From Desmodesmus armatus (Eukaryota > Chlorophyta > Chlorophyceae > Sphaeropleales > Scenedesmaceae): a stretch of 64,000 nucleotides of DNA. The position numbers and the translations under genes are program-made. Where the stretch lies: positions 186,001 to 250,000 of the forward strand of contig VIIQ02000066.1 in assembly GCA_007449985.2 (NCBI GenBank), in the 5' to 3' direction. Below, piece after piece: positions 12,701 through 24,300 of the stretch (the stretch's first letter is position 1; every line of letters starts with the position of its first letter). The notes beneath the pieces are model-generated. The model searched no databases. It was not told the origin of the DNA and saw only the letters and a list, made by a program, of their open reading frames with translations.

Positions 12701-14471
12701 AGTTTACACAGCAGGTGACACCGCTCACTGCCTCTGCCTCTCAGGGAGAGGTGCTGCGCCCGCAATGGGTGCAACGGGAACAGCAGGGGCCGCAGCAGGA
12801 GGAGGAGGGCTCTGATGGGCTGCAGGCACAGCAGCAGGGGCAGGATGTGCCTCAGCTCACACCGCCTGGCTGTGGCCCCAGCAGCAGCAGCTCTCCGCAG
12901 CAACAGGCACAGCACGCCAGTCCTGTTGACGCCCCTGAGCGTGCGAGCACCCCCTCACAGCTGCCACCGCCCTCCTGCAGTTCGATACCCGACAGCGCAA
13001 CGCGCAGCAGTGTGCGGCCACAGGGCACAACAGCTCCTGATGCGCCACAGCTACGCAGCTCACAGCCTGCCAACCCTGTCCTACTGCAATCGTGCCCAGG
13101 GTCAAGCTCTGAGCACGCTGTGCCCTTGCACGGCAATGACAGTGGCAGGAGCAGCAGGCGTGTAGGGGCTTGCAGCAGCTGGCTGCAGTACCTCCAGCTG
13201 CAGTACAGCAGGCTGAGCATGCAGGAGCCTCAACGCGTGACCCTGGTGGGCGCTGTGACCAGGTTGGTGCTTTTTAGCAGCAGGATGGTGGAGACTTCAA
13301 AGGTTGCCTATGAAAAGTGTTGATGCGTGTGGTGGGTCCCCTCGCAGCAACGGCTCTGTGCTGCAGTGCCGGTGCGCCCGTGGCCGGGGTAGCAAACGTT
13401 CGTCTCTAATGCACAGTCTGCTGCCAGCACGATCCTGCGAGGTTGGTAGCGTGACTGCGCGCAGCACATTCCAGCCTTGAGCGTGCTGCGCAGCAAATGG
13501 CAGTAGGCCTTCGTTGCTCACAGACAAGCTTGGTGGCGGGTATGTGGGCTGTTCACGCTGCTTGACATACTCTTTTTTGTGCCCGTGCAGGGAGGACATT
13601 CCGTTGGCAGCTGTAGACTTCCATGTTGCTCCAGCACTCACGCAACACCTGAAGGAGCAGCCGCAGCTCAAGGCTGCGGTGCGCGGCATGACCAGCACAA
13701 ACCCTGCCGGTGAGTGTGTGCAGGTCTCTGACGGTTTGCCGCTCTGTTGTGGCAGGCACATGCGGTGTGTCACACCCCTGCAGAGGGTGAATGTTGAGCA
13801 CTAACCAGACAGCATTGCAGCCAGTGCTGTCCAGACAGCGTGGACAGCCTGTACCACTTAGCGGCGTGGTCTGCACAGACACAGCTGTTGCATATTGGAA
13901 CGTCGCTGTATGTGTATGTGTGCTGCACGTGCTTGCAGTTGCTGCTCGACTCAGCGGCCCTGATGGGTTTGAAGGGCTGATCAACAGCACAATCTGGCAG
14001 CTCAGGAGCAGCATCAACAGGAAGGCATGGATACAGTACCAGTACATACAGCACCTGCCCAGCGCTGCGTCTGGCACAGGGGGCCAAGTGCTCAGCAGGC
14101 AGCTGCTGGAGTCTGCCGCTAGGGCAGCTGTAGCAGCGTGGTCATCTGCTGGGCATGCTATGGCTGCAGGAGACGTCAGCACGGGCCCACAGTCAGCTCA
14201 GAAGCTTCCAGCCAGCGGCAGCGGTGCTGCACACGCAAGCAGCAGGCAGCTGCATGCAGGGCTGTCGGAGGGTCGCGTAGGACAGCTTCCTCCAGGCGCT
14301 GGCTTCAGCGAGGGTGCGCTGAGAGTGCTGGAGATGGAGGTGAGCAGCGTGGCGGCATTTGAGGCAGATCAGCGGCGGCTGCGCCAGGAGCTGTTGCCGC
14401 TGTGGAAGGCTGGCCTGGCAACGTTGGCAGATGCATGGTGCAAGGAGTTCCTCAGTCGGCGCGTGTACTAG
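9798..14471 (+). CDS. UBZ4-type zinc-finger protein, otherwise uncharacterised
   Basis: Eight exons in phase give 1001 aa: 9798-9872, 10001-10565, 10748-11222, 11552-11681, 11846-11966, 12275-13262, 13591-13709, 13939-14471. Residues 31-50 (CPICGTSIP...HAEDC) form a C-x2-C...H-x3-C UBZ4 finger, a ubiquitin-binding module found in DNA-damage proteins such as RAD18, WRNIP1 and SNM1A. A short motif, [DN]AFAVL followed by xx[AS]Q, occurs just before the finger ([10 protein letters not shown]) and again about 170 residues later ([10 protein letters not shown]). A central region joins ALQKSVRRG to [12 protein letters not shown], an arrangement that distantly recalls the C-terminal part of MgsA/WRNIP1, but no AAA ATPase core is present. 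Exon 6 adds a long Gln/Pro/Ser-rich linker after [14 protein letters not shown] role in ubiquitin-linked nuclear repair is inferred only. Confidence 0.78.
11426..11560 (+). repeat. 93-bp-offset duplication of an intron-exon junction in the UBZ4 gene
   Basis: The segment ending in the real exon 4 acceptor (CATGTCCAACATG...CGCAG|GATTGCCCTT, from 11519) has an earlier diverged copy starting at 11426 (CATGCCCAACATG...CGCAAAATTGCTCTT). Both ends of the match show the same 93-nt offset. The upstream copy has CAA where the real site has CAG, so its acceptor is dead. Only the downstream copy restores the reading phase. Confidence 0.75.
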
Positions 14472-15334
14472 GTGCTGTGGTCTTGCAGCCCAGCAGCTTG
14501 TGTGCTATCTTGATTGGAGCTGTAAGATTGCTTGGGTCCATCCAGTTTCCGGGGGAAGCATGGCTCTGCTGTTGGACCTGCTACTGCCTGGGCTAGTCTG
14601 CCCCTGTGCTGCTGGTGATGTGGTGACTGCCTGGCGCGGAAGCAAGGCAACCAATGTACAGCAGTCATAAATTCGTCTTGGGCACGAACACCACACTCCT
14701 GCCTCATCGCGGCCTCAAGCTGTTCGTATCACTTGGAACTTCCTGCCGAATTTTGCCGATGAGGATGCCACAGGCCGGAAGCAGGCTCGAAGTATTGTTC
14801 AGCAGCATATTCATAAAGAAGATGAAGAAGAACAAAACACTCTAGATACAAGGGTCGCTTTCGTGCCAGCTCCAGCTTGATTGATCGCAGTCGCGGCCAC
14901 TGCCCCCCTTCACTTTCTTGCCCTTTGCTTGTTCGAGAACAGCTCCGTGTTTTGAGATGGAAGGATTTGCTGCTTGACTGTTCCGCGCAGCAGCTGTCTG
15001 TCCCGGCAATGGACAGGAGACACTGAACTCACTGGCTCAGGAGAAGCGCGCTCCTATGCAAATTGAATGTACGGCTGATTGAGCCAAGAATGCTTCTTGA
15101 AGACACAGGAAGGTCAGCGGGCGCGCTTGGGCACACAGCAGCAGTGAAGGAGTCCCGGAAGTTCAATGGTGTAATCACAATCAATTGTACTATCTGCGGC
15201 AGCCAAGCACAATGATCAAGGCAGCAGCAGCAGGTGCAGCCAGGCAAGCACATGCAGGTGTGGCCGGCACAGCTGTGCTGGTCTGGCAGGTCAATGTTGA
15301 ACGATGCATCTTCTTGTCCCTTGCAGAACCTCAT
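14472..15334. other. Intergenic region: UBZ4 gene 3' UTR and promoter of the large Cys-rich gene
   Basis: Holds the 3' UTR of the UBZ4 gene, with TGTAA 50 nt after the stop, and then the promoter and leader of the gene starting at 15335. An open frame at 14654-14845 has no family resemblance and no splice support, so it is not called. Confidence 0.4.
14521..14525 (+). terminator. TGTAA poly(A) signal of the UBZ4 gene
   Basis: TGTAA lies 50 nt after the TAG stop at 14469-14471, at a spacing usual for chlorophycean genes. Confidence 0.5.
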
Positions 15335-18300
15335 ATGCCGCTGGTTGTTGCACAACTATTACTTCTTCTTCTTCTCCTGAGGCCCGCAGCAGCAGCTGGA
15401 GAGCATGCCAGGTACGTATCCTCCCCCACACTGACAGGCTGTGATGGTGAACTTCCCAGGAGGGTGTTTGGATGACCTGTTGACATACCAGCACCATGAT
15501 GAACACCCTCAAGCTCATGTCTCTCTGTATATGCCTAGTCATACCTTCACATCCATCCTGCGTCCTATGAGCAGGGTCCTGGCTAATCTTCCATGTGTGC
15601 TGCGATCTCTGCATGTGCTGCCCCCATCATTCCGCAGCAAGCACAGCGCTGCACATGTCAGGAAGCTATTGGACTCTGCAGTGTGTCCAGATGGGTGTGA
15701 GGAGGTGAGGCTGCATATGCACGTAACGCACTGCAGCAAGCAAGCACAGTGCGGCACACGTCTGCAGATGCACGTGACGCATATGCCGGTAGCATTCTCC
15801 TTACAGTAGCTGCCATGTCAGCCAGCACCATGATGATGTCAGCAGCTCAGCAAGCAAGCATGCCATGTGTATGGGGGTGTGCTTTGTGGCCAGCTGCAGC
15901 ACGCACGCATGCCATATGTGTGTAGCTGCACCTGGCAAGCGTGGTTGTGGTTTGTGCAGTGTCAGCAGCTGCGACAAAGCAGTGTTCCTGTTTGCTCCAT
16001 AGGGTTTCTGCCAGCAGGCTGGCACAGGAGGAGGCCTGCGATGTGTGAAGTGCAAAAACAACCTCCTGGTGGACAGGGCAACAAAAGCATGTGGTAAGCA
16101 AGCTGGTTTGGGTGACACGTAGCTGTTGATGACACTGCCACTGGCACATGAACATGCGTGGCACAGTGGACATTCGTGGCACAGTGGGTGGCAGCATATG
16201 AGTGTGAGAGTAGATGTGTGGGGTAAGAAAACATGGGTGGGGAGCAGGCGTGGGTGGCATGAAGGTGTGTGCAGTAGGCGTGGGTGGCGCATGGATGTGG
16301 GTGACAAGTAGATGGGGCCGACAAGTGATGCATGGACTGGCTTGAGCAGGCAGACAGCAGTCAGTGTGTTGGTTGGCTTGCATTGCAGGTGACAGTGGCG
16401 AGTCCAGGGACAGGGCTGGCCCAATGGGAGTGCGTTGACATCTGTTGCTACCAACAGATCCACAACAGCAGCAAAGGTGGCTCAGCACTCATGCGTGCGC
16501 AGGGTACTGGTAGAGCAGCAGTGCTGCTGTTGCGAAAGCACGCAACATGCAACCAAGCATGGCGTGTCAGGAGGTGCTGTGATCGTCATCAATCGCTGTC
16601 GCCTGCTGCCTGCCGTGTATTTGCAGCCTGCCCTAAGGGGACATACTCTGCCAGCTGGAATGCGTGCTCTGACTGCCCTCGAGGACGCTACTGTGAGGGT
16701 GGGCTGTACACACATGCCAACCCCCCAAAAGCGGTCCTGTGCGGTTCGAATATGACCACTGTGGGGACCAGATGCACCTCGGCAAGGGCATGCGGTGAGC
16801 AGAGTGTGGGCTTGCGCTGGCCAATTTTGTGTGAGTCCTGTCTGATCCTATGGCTGGCAGAATAGCGACTGGCGCTTGGGCTGATATGCTGGCATGGGGT
16901 ATCGGCCATGTCACCGCTCGCCTCCCACTTTCCTGCGTTCGTTGCACCATGATGTGTCAGGCTGTGCAAGCACATATGCCCGACAGGATAGTAGATATGC
17001 CATGACTAGGACAAATTGGTGTCTCCTCCGCATAGGTGCAGGAGCATGTCTCCTTGTGTACGGTGCGGCAGAATGCAACCCCCTTTTGCTGTGGCATGTA
17101 TGCTTGGGCGTGCCGCCTGGAGCCATGTACAGCATCCATGCAACAATCTTGCAGCTCATGGCACAGCAGTAGGTGCGTTGTCGCCACATTTGCTATCTGA
17201 TCGGCAGTCCCTGCTGACCCTCCGCTAATGCTCCTGTTGCTAATGCTGCTGCTGCTGCTGTATTTCAGTGAACATGCCTGGTTTCAGCTACAGCATCTCT
17301 GCAGCAGGAGTACCGTCAGCATCCATTTGTCCAGAAGACACCTACAGTGTTGGGCGCAAGAAGCAGCGGGCATGTGTGCCTTGTCCGACAGGCTTTGTCA
17401 CAAATGGCATCATTGGGGCTGCAACTCCGCTTGCTTGTGGTAAGTTCAACTCAAGTTTCTTTGCAAACATACACTGTGGAATATTCACACCGTACATGTT
17501 ATGCCCGGTACCAGACGGACCAGACTGTGGAGTGCTTTCAAGGGAGAATCAAGTTCTCTTGTTTGCACGAATGCATGCAAAGCTGTGATGCTGCTTCGAG
17601 CTCTGGGACTGGTAACTGCAGCAAATGGCAGCCTGTGGCGGCAACCACATGACTGTAGACTGCGGTCTTCACTGAAGACTGGCAGCGCCTTCTGAGTTGT
17701 GCATGCTTGTTGCCGGCTTTACCTGAGACGGCTCGCAATGCCTTGGTGCCTGCCGCACACTGTCTGCCAGCTGCTTCCAGCAGCAGCTGCTCATCCTTGC
17801 AACTGCCCATCATCAATCCCTCGTGTAGCATATGCATGTGCACTACTTGACAAATGTGCGGCTGCAACGGCGTCTATGCCTTGGATGGCCTCGCCCTTCA
17901 CCATGTGTTGCTCGTGCTTACTTCCTGGCTACTCTGCTGCTTTTCCTTCCAGTCATTCCGGCCGGTCACTACCTGAAGGCACCAGGCGTGGTGGCGCCAT
18001 GCCCAATGGGCGAGTGGAAGGCAGGCGCTGGGCAGCCCGGCAACTGCACAAAGTGAGTGCAGGCTGACCTGCTGCAGCATGTGCGTGCCACCTGTTATTT
18101 TCTGCAATATGTAGGCAAAGCGCGGCTTATGGCGTGCTGCACTCATGTCGGCTGGGGCAGCAATGCTGCAGCAGTACTGGTGGCTTGTGTGCAGGACCTG
18201 AGCCATACTGTACAGCACATGCTCAGCATGCGACACCCTTGCCACAGGGCATATGGGTGGTATGCGCGGTCAAAGACTGCTGCAATGCTTGCATGCCCAA

Positions 18301-21300
18301 GGTGCTCAAATCCTGGGCCCATGCATTTGCACCTGTCGTGTTGTAGGTGTGCTTTTGGTGTGACCACCAGAGCTGAAGGCTCCAAAGCAGCAGCAGATTG
18401 CAAGGGTGAGCTGAACATGAGCACATCTGAATGCAGGAAGCAGGGTGTGCAAAATGGTGTAGCATGACTGCTTCAGCTCAAGAATGCCTCCAATCTGACC
18501 ATCTTCTCCGTCTTTGTTGTCCAGTTGCAAACATAGAGCTGGCCCGTGTTCACTTTGTATCACGCGCCCAACCATGGCTGTTGCTGAATTGCATATTGTG
18601 AGCGCGCTTGGCAATCATCGATATTGCCTGCTGCTGACATGTTTGCGTCTCCATTCCCATGTTTTGTCTGCAGTGCTGGTGCCAGGTGTCACTGCTGTTA
18701 CCTTTGCGGAGTCAGGTGCCATCATCTCCACAGCCATATGCCCCCAGGTAAGACCTATAAGTAGCTACCAAGTCCTGTAGCCTACCTGCTTGGGGATGTA
18801 AAGGTGCCGTGCACACCGACAATGCGCAGTACAGTACAGTAATGAGGAACAGAGTCCCAACCTCGGCACTAGCCAGCGAGCCAGGGGCTCGTGAGGCGCA
18901 TTGCAAATTAGGAGTGCCAATGCCACTCAGCCCCCGTCACTGCTCTTGTTCCGGGTCGCTGGAGCACAGCACAGGGACATAAATGATGCATAATGTATCA
19001 CGTGCACCTACCAAATCTGACGCTTCCTGACGTCTACCTTGGAATGCAGAGCTACTGTTGCCCTGGCGGTGAACCCACACACTCGCCAGCACCAGCAGGC
19101 TCTGGCCGGCATTTGCTGCAGGACAGCGACGATCCAACGCTTGTGCGCTGCCCCGACCAAACTTGGACGGAGTATCAAGGGGCCACACAGCTTGCACAGT
19201 GCTGTGAGTTTGCAGGGCGAATGAATTGCAGCAGCCGTACTTCACAGTGGGGTGCGATTGCACCCTGCTGGTAGTTGCCCCTGATGTTGCGATGTGTGGG
19301 AAGGAGCATGGCGTATGTGTGGCATGCAACAAACAAGTCCAGCTTGGCCCATGGCCCATGTGCAAGAGAATGTGGTGTTGCTGCAGATTCTCGCAGTTGC
19401 CAAAGCAGCAACCACAGAACTGCCGCATGCTGTGCTTTGTTGCCGTTGTCGCAGTGACCCCTCCTGGCTACTACACAGTGGATGGGGTGACCCTGCCCTG
19501 CCCTAACAACACGTATCGGGAAGGCTGGGTTCCAGCAGCGCAAGCCGGGAACTGCACGTCCTGCGGCGAAGGGATATTTGCTGAAAAGACAGACCGGCTG
19601 GTGCAGTACTTCTCCAACAACACTGAAGTGCTGCTGCCTGTCACCTCAAGCTCACAGGACTGCTGTAAGTGCCACCGCCATGCATGCCAGCACACACTGG
19701 ACGGTGAAGATTTTTGCGGCAGTCCACAAACCCATGATCACCTTGAGTTACACGATGATATCTTGCGCGTTTGTGCGGGCTTGTTTGGGGCGACTTGGCC
19801 ATGCATGTTTGTGTTGTTTTGACCCAAAATGCTGCTGCGGCCTGTCACATCAAGCTCCCAGGACTGCTGTAAGTGCTGGCTGGCCTGATGTCAGCGCACA
19901 CCGGGAGATATGTGCAGCAGTACACAGTCTTATGATTGCCTCTCTTATCACACAATGATACCCTGCGCGTTGTGCGGGCTTGACCTGGGAGAACTTGAGC
20001 CTGCATGTTGGTGTTGTGCCGATAAGCCTCCTGCCATCATTTGCTGCCTGTTCTCTCTGCAACAGACATCTCGGCAGGCCAAGGTCTCTATTATGAGACG
20101 CTTACTCAGACCTGGCGGGCCCAGGACTGCACCAGCAACAGCTTCGGCGTCAGCGACGTGACATACGGGCTGTCTGCCACGCCCTGTCGGCCTTGCCCGG
20201 AAGGCACCGTTGCAGCCAATGACCAGGAGACGTACAGCATGAGTGCACAGTACTTTGTGGTACATGCAGACGGCTCTGGAGGCTTCAAAAGCGAAAAGGC
20301 GTGCGTCACCAAACCAGGTATGGATGGATGTGTGGGTGGGTGGGTGGGCGGCTAAGGAGGGCCTTCAGAGTGCTCCATTGTTGTTGTTTGAAGATGAACG
20401 TTGGGAGCTGCCTCTTCAGGCTGACAATTGTGCTGGCTGCTGGGCAGACCAGGCCTGCTACCTGCGCTGTTGGGTCAGAATCACCTGGTGAAGTTGGTTA
20501 CACTTCACAAGGCATCCAAACGGCCCTTCCTAGGCCAGCGCTAACCCACGTGTCACTTGTTGAATATGAAAATTGACGCTGCTGTTCATCAGCCCCGTCA
20601 GATTGAGGTATGCTGATGTGCATGGTTCCATGCTGCAGGTTACGGCTTGACTGGTCGGGGCGCCAGTCCTTGTGACAAGGGATCGTACAACCCCGGCAAC
20701 AACCGTGACAGCTGCAAGAGGTGGGCGCAGAGCATGACGGACCCATGACAGGCTATAGTTGGGTATTCAAATGCGACTGTCTGCTCAACAGCTGTACACT
20801 CGGGCAGGGAGCTTCCAGGGTGGAGGGTGCGAAAGATAGCTGTGCTGGTGTCGCACAGGTGTGACACCTACAAACAGCAGCGCATGGATGCCTCTGTTTC
20901 ACTTGCTGACAGTGTATTGCTCCGCGCCCGCTGTTGCTGCCTCCTGGGTTCTGTGATGCCAGCTGCGGGTACGGCAGGAGTACAGCTGGCCCTGGGGTCG
21001 GTCGAAGATCATCAGACTGCTTGGTAGCGCCAGGCTATGGATTGGTGGATGGCCGGATCAGCCCGTGTCCTGCAGGTAAGCAGCTGCTGCTTGGCGTGCT
21101 GACGCACTATTGGCGTGTGTGCTGGCCCGGCACTGTGTTCTGGATAGCGGTGGACAGCAGCAGCACCATACATCTTTGATTATAGTAGGACTCCTGTACT
21201 GCTAGTACAATTGCCATGTGGTGTGCTGTGGCACATGCTGCAGATGCTTCCGGTCTTGGGGTGCTACCTGCATTCAGAGGCTACTGACGGTCTATTTAGT

Positions 21301-24300
21301 GCTCCCTGGGCGGCAAGCACTAGTACAAACAGCCATGGCTTGAGTGCTGCAGCAATGCTGGGCTGCTCGCATGTAAACATTGCTGAGACCTGCATGGTAG
21401 GGTAGGGCAACTGGTGGTCGGTGCCCCCAGCACCTTGTGGTGCAGGATATTAGCATAGTCAATGGCTAAGGCGGCAGTTGCTGTTGTACCCACCTGCCCA
21501 GGCACTTACAACGGCAAGCTGTCAGCTGATGGGGTGTGCGTATCGTGTCCCAACGGCACTACCACCATCAGTGTGGGCTCAGAGATTGAAGAGGACTGCC
21601 AGTTATGTGACGGAGGGTTTGGAGGCCCCGACTGCAGCCAGCTATGTGGTGGCATTGGCGACCAAGCCAGCTACGGGCCCCCTGGACGTGCCGTCAACAG
21701 CCCCTGTGTGCCGTGCTCGGCAGCCGGGGAGACACGCGGGTATTCCTACGACTGGGGGCTGTCCAATGACGTGATGGTTCCCCGGACTGTGTCGAGGGAG
21801 GGAGCTGTACTTTCCTTGGAGTGCTTGGCTGAGTACGCCCAACTGAACGACGGCAGTTTCTTCCTGCCGTTGTTCAGCAGTGCGGGAGTGGTGGTGACAG
21901 CGGGAGTGCGCAACTTCAGCGCCTGTGTGCAGCTGTGCACAGACGCGGACTGCATGGTAGTTACGTATGACTATCGGCGGCAGGAGTGCAGTGTGCGAGT
22001 GGCAGAGCCACCTGTGTACGAGGGGTGAGTACATGCAGACCGCCTGGTGCATGGCTTGGGCCACAAAGCTTGGGGTTGCTGCTACAAGCCGCCCAGTGCA
22101 CACAATTCTCTTTAGGCAAGCCTGCAAGCTGCTATGGAATGATGTTGGCGGTGTGATGAAATGTTACAATTCTGACGGACGTGGTGTTGTGTGTTGGTTT
22201 ACAGGATGCCCTGGCTTGCTTTGAAGGTGCTGCCAGCAGGTTACATTGCCACAAGCCCTTGGAGTCTCAACAGCACGACCGCCGCAGCTGCGTCCAGCGG
22301 GATGTACGTCTACTATCAGGTAAGGCGCCATGTTGCCAGAATTGGTGTATTTAGTGCCTGCAATACCATGTGTAAAGGCAATCCGATGATGTTTGCGGCC
22401 GACGGCAATGGGGGCTTGCGCGCATGTCGGTCGCGCCACTTTGCCGAGCACATCCCACGGCCAGTGCCGACTGCAGGAAGACGCAACTACATCACTTCTA
22501 TGATGTTTTGCTTTGACCTCTGGATGTCATTGATGGCTGCTGGCAGTGTCAGCCAACTGCTCAGCTGCTCCCAACTTTTGTGAGAGAACTCTGCTGCCTG
22601 CCAATTGGTTGTGTGTCTTGCCCATTGTGCAGGAGGAGCATGCGTTGCATGTGGGCATCCAGCAGCCAGCACCCGGACGTGACAGCTTCACATCAGTGCA
22701 GGACTGTCTAACGGCCTGCGACGACGATGGGGACGATTGTGTGGGAGTCACTGTTTTGAGTGACTTGGCGCCTCTTCGTGTGGGCAAGTCATGCATGTTT
22801 ATCCGGGCCGACACCAGCAACGGCGTGTTCAAGCGCTCCATGATCCACGCGTCACTGCATCGGCTCGCGCTGCCAAGCGCGTTCATATGTCCCAGTGGCA
22901 TGTCTGCGCCTAATGGTGCCTCGAGCTGTAAGCCTATCACCACCCCTCAAGTGGCAGTGATGGTGCTGCAGAGCGCAGGCACCTGCAATGCCGCCACCAT
23001 CGAGTCTGTACGGACAGCTATCCTTGCTTTTCTGAGCAACCCCAATAGCGCTCACGGTAAGTTTTTGAGGCCTCACCTGTGTCATGCACAGCTTGCGGGC
23101 GACGCATTCCGGCATGATGATATGCCACCACCTACATGCTGTACCAGACGGGGCGCTGCACATGTTACCCCTTTGTGTAAGCAGCGGCACTGCGATTACG
23201 GCAGATGGTTGGCAACATCTTTGGAGCGTTGCAGCAGCTATACCTTGCGATGTGCTTGCCTTGCTGTGTGTGTACTTGATGTTGCTGGCATGCAGGCGTC
23301 TTCGTCCCCAATCTCCAGGTTCAAGTGGACTGCTTTGAACTACCAAGTGGTCAGGTGCGACACGTGGCTTGGACAATTGCTGTGCATGCCGTGTTGGGAG
23401 TCCTGCTTGGCACGACACGAGCCTTCTTGTGAGCGTACTGTCAAATGCCCTCAATACTTTCAGAAGCCAAGTAATGGCGCGGTGTGCATGAAGGCGAGCT
23501 GCGGATACATAGTGCGCCCTGCTGACTGAAGCATGCGCTGACTACACAGCAACGCCCTCCTCCTGCTCACCCAATGCCCCATGCCCGCCCCACAACACAG
23601 GGTGCTAGGCGTCGGCTTCTGCAATCCAGTACCACCATCATCCTTACAGTGAAGGCATCCTACACTGGCACCAGCACCGGTTCTGCTTTGGTAGTCCAAT
23701 CCGTCCAGCAGGCAGGCTGCACAGGTGTTGCAGGCCTATGCGACAACCTCCTAAACGTCACAGTCGAGCGTGGCTATGTCTCTCCCGACGCCCAACCAGG
23801 CAAACTGACCCTCACAGTGCAGACGACCCAGCCTACGGAGCCGATAACTGTCACAGCAACATACACCGAGGGTGACGAGGCCATAAGTCTGCCTGTGGGC
23901 TTGACAGTGCAACCTGCAGAAGCGATGGCCTGCACCAAGACCCAGCAAGGGGCGAGCCAGGTGTTTACCTGCCAACTGCTACGGCAGGTTGGCTCTGTGC
24001 TGCTGACTGCTATGGCACCAAACCCCCAAAACCCCTCAGCGCGTTTCATCGTGACGGCATCTGTCAAAGATATCGGTAAGAGCCCTTGCGAGCGTCTTGA
24101 CCGAGACAGGACTGCAGGCAATTGTTGGCATTTGCTGCAGCCTGGTTGGACAGCCCTGGGGATGGGGAGCATGTCCTCTCGTTGTCGGAGCTGCTGATGT
24201 TGCCACACTGTTCGGTCAGTGATCTAGCCCCCAGCCCATCCACAAGCATAGCAGACACACTCACGCACCAAGCCGGCCGTCAGATGCCAGGGGCCCTACA

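Noticed and set aside
12412..12915. Leu/Arg-rich antisense open frame
   Set aside because: It is the reverse strand of the Gln-rich linker of the UBZ4 protein; CAG repeats read backwards give long Leu/Cys frames.
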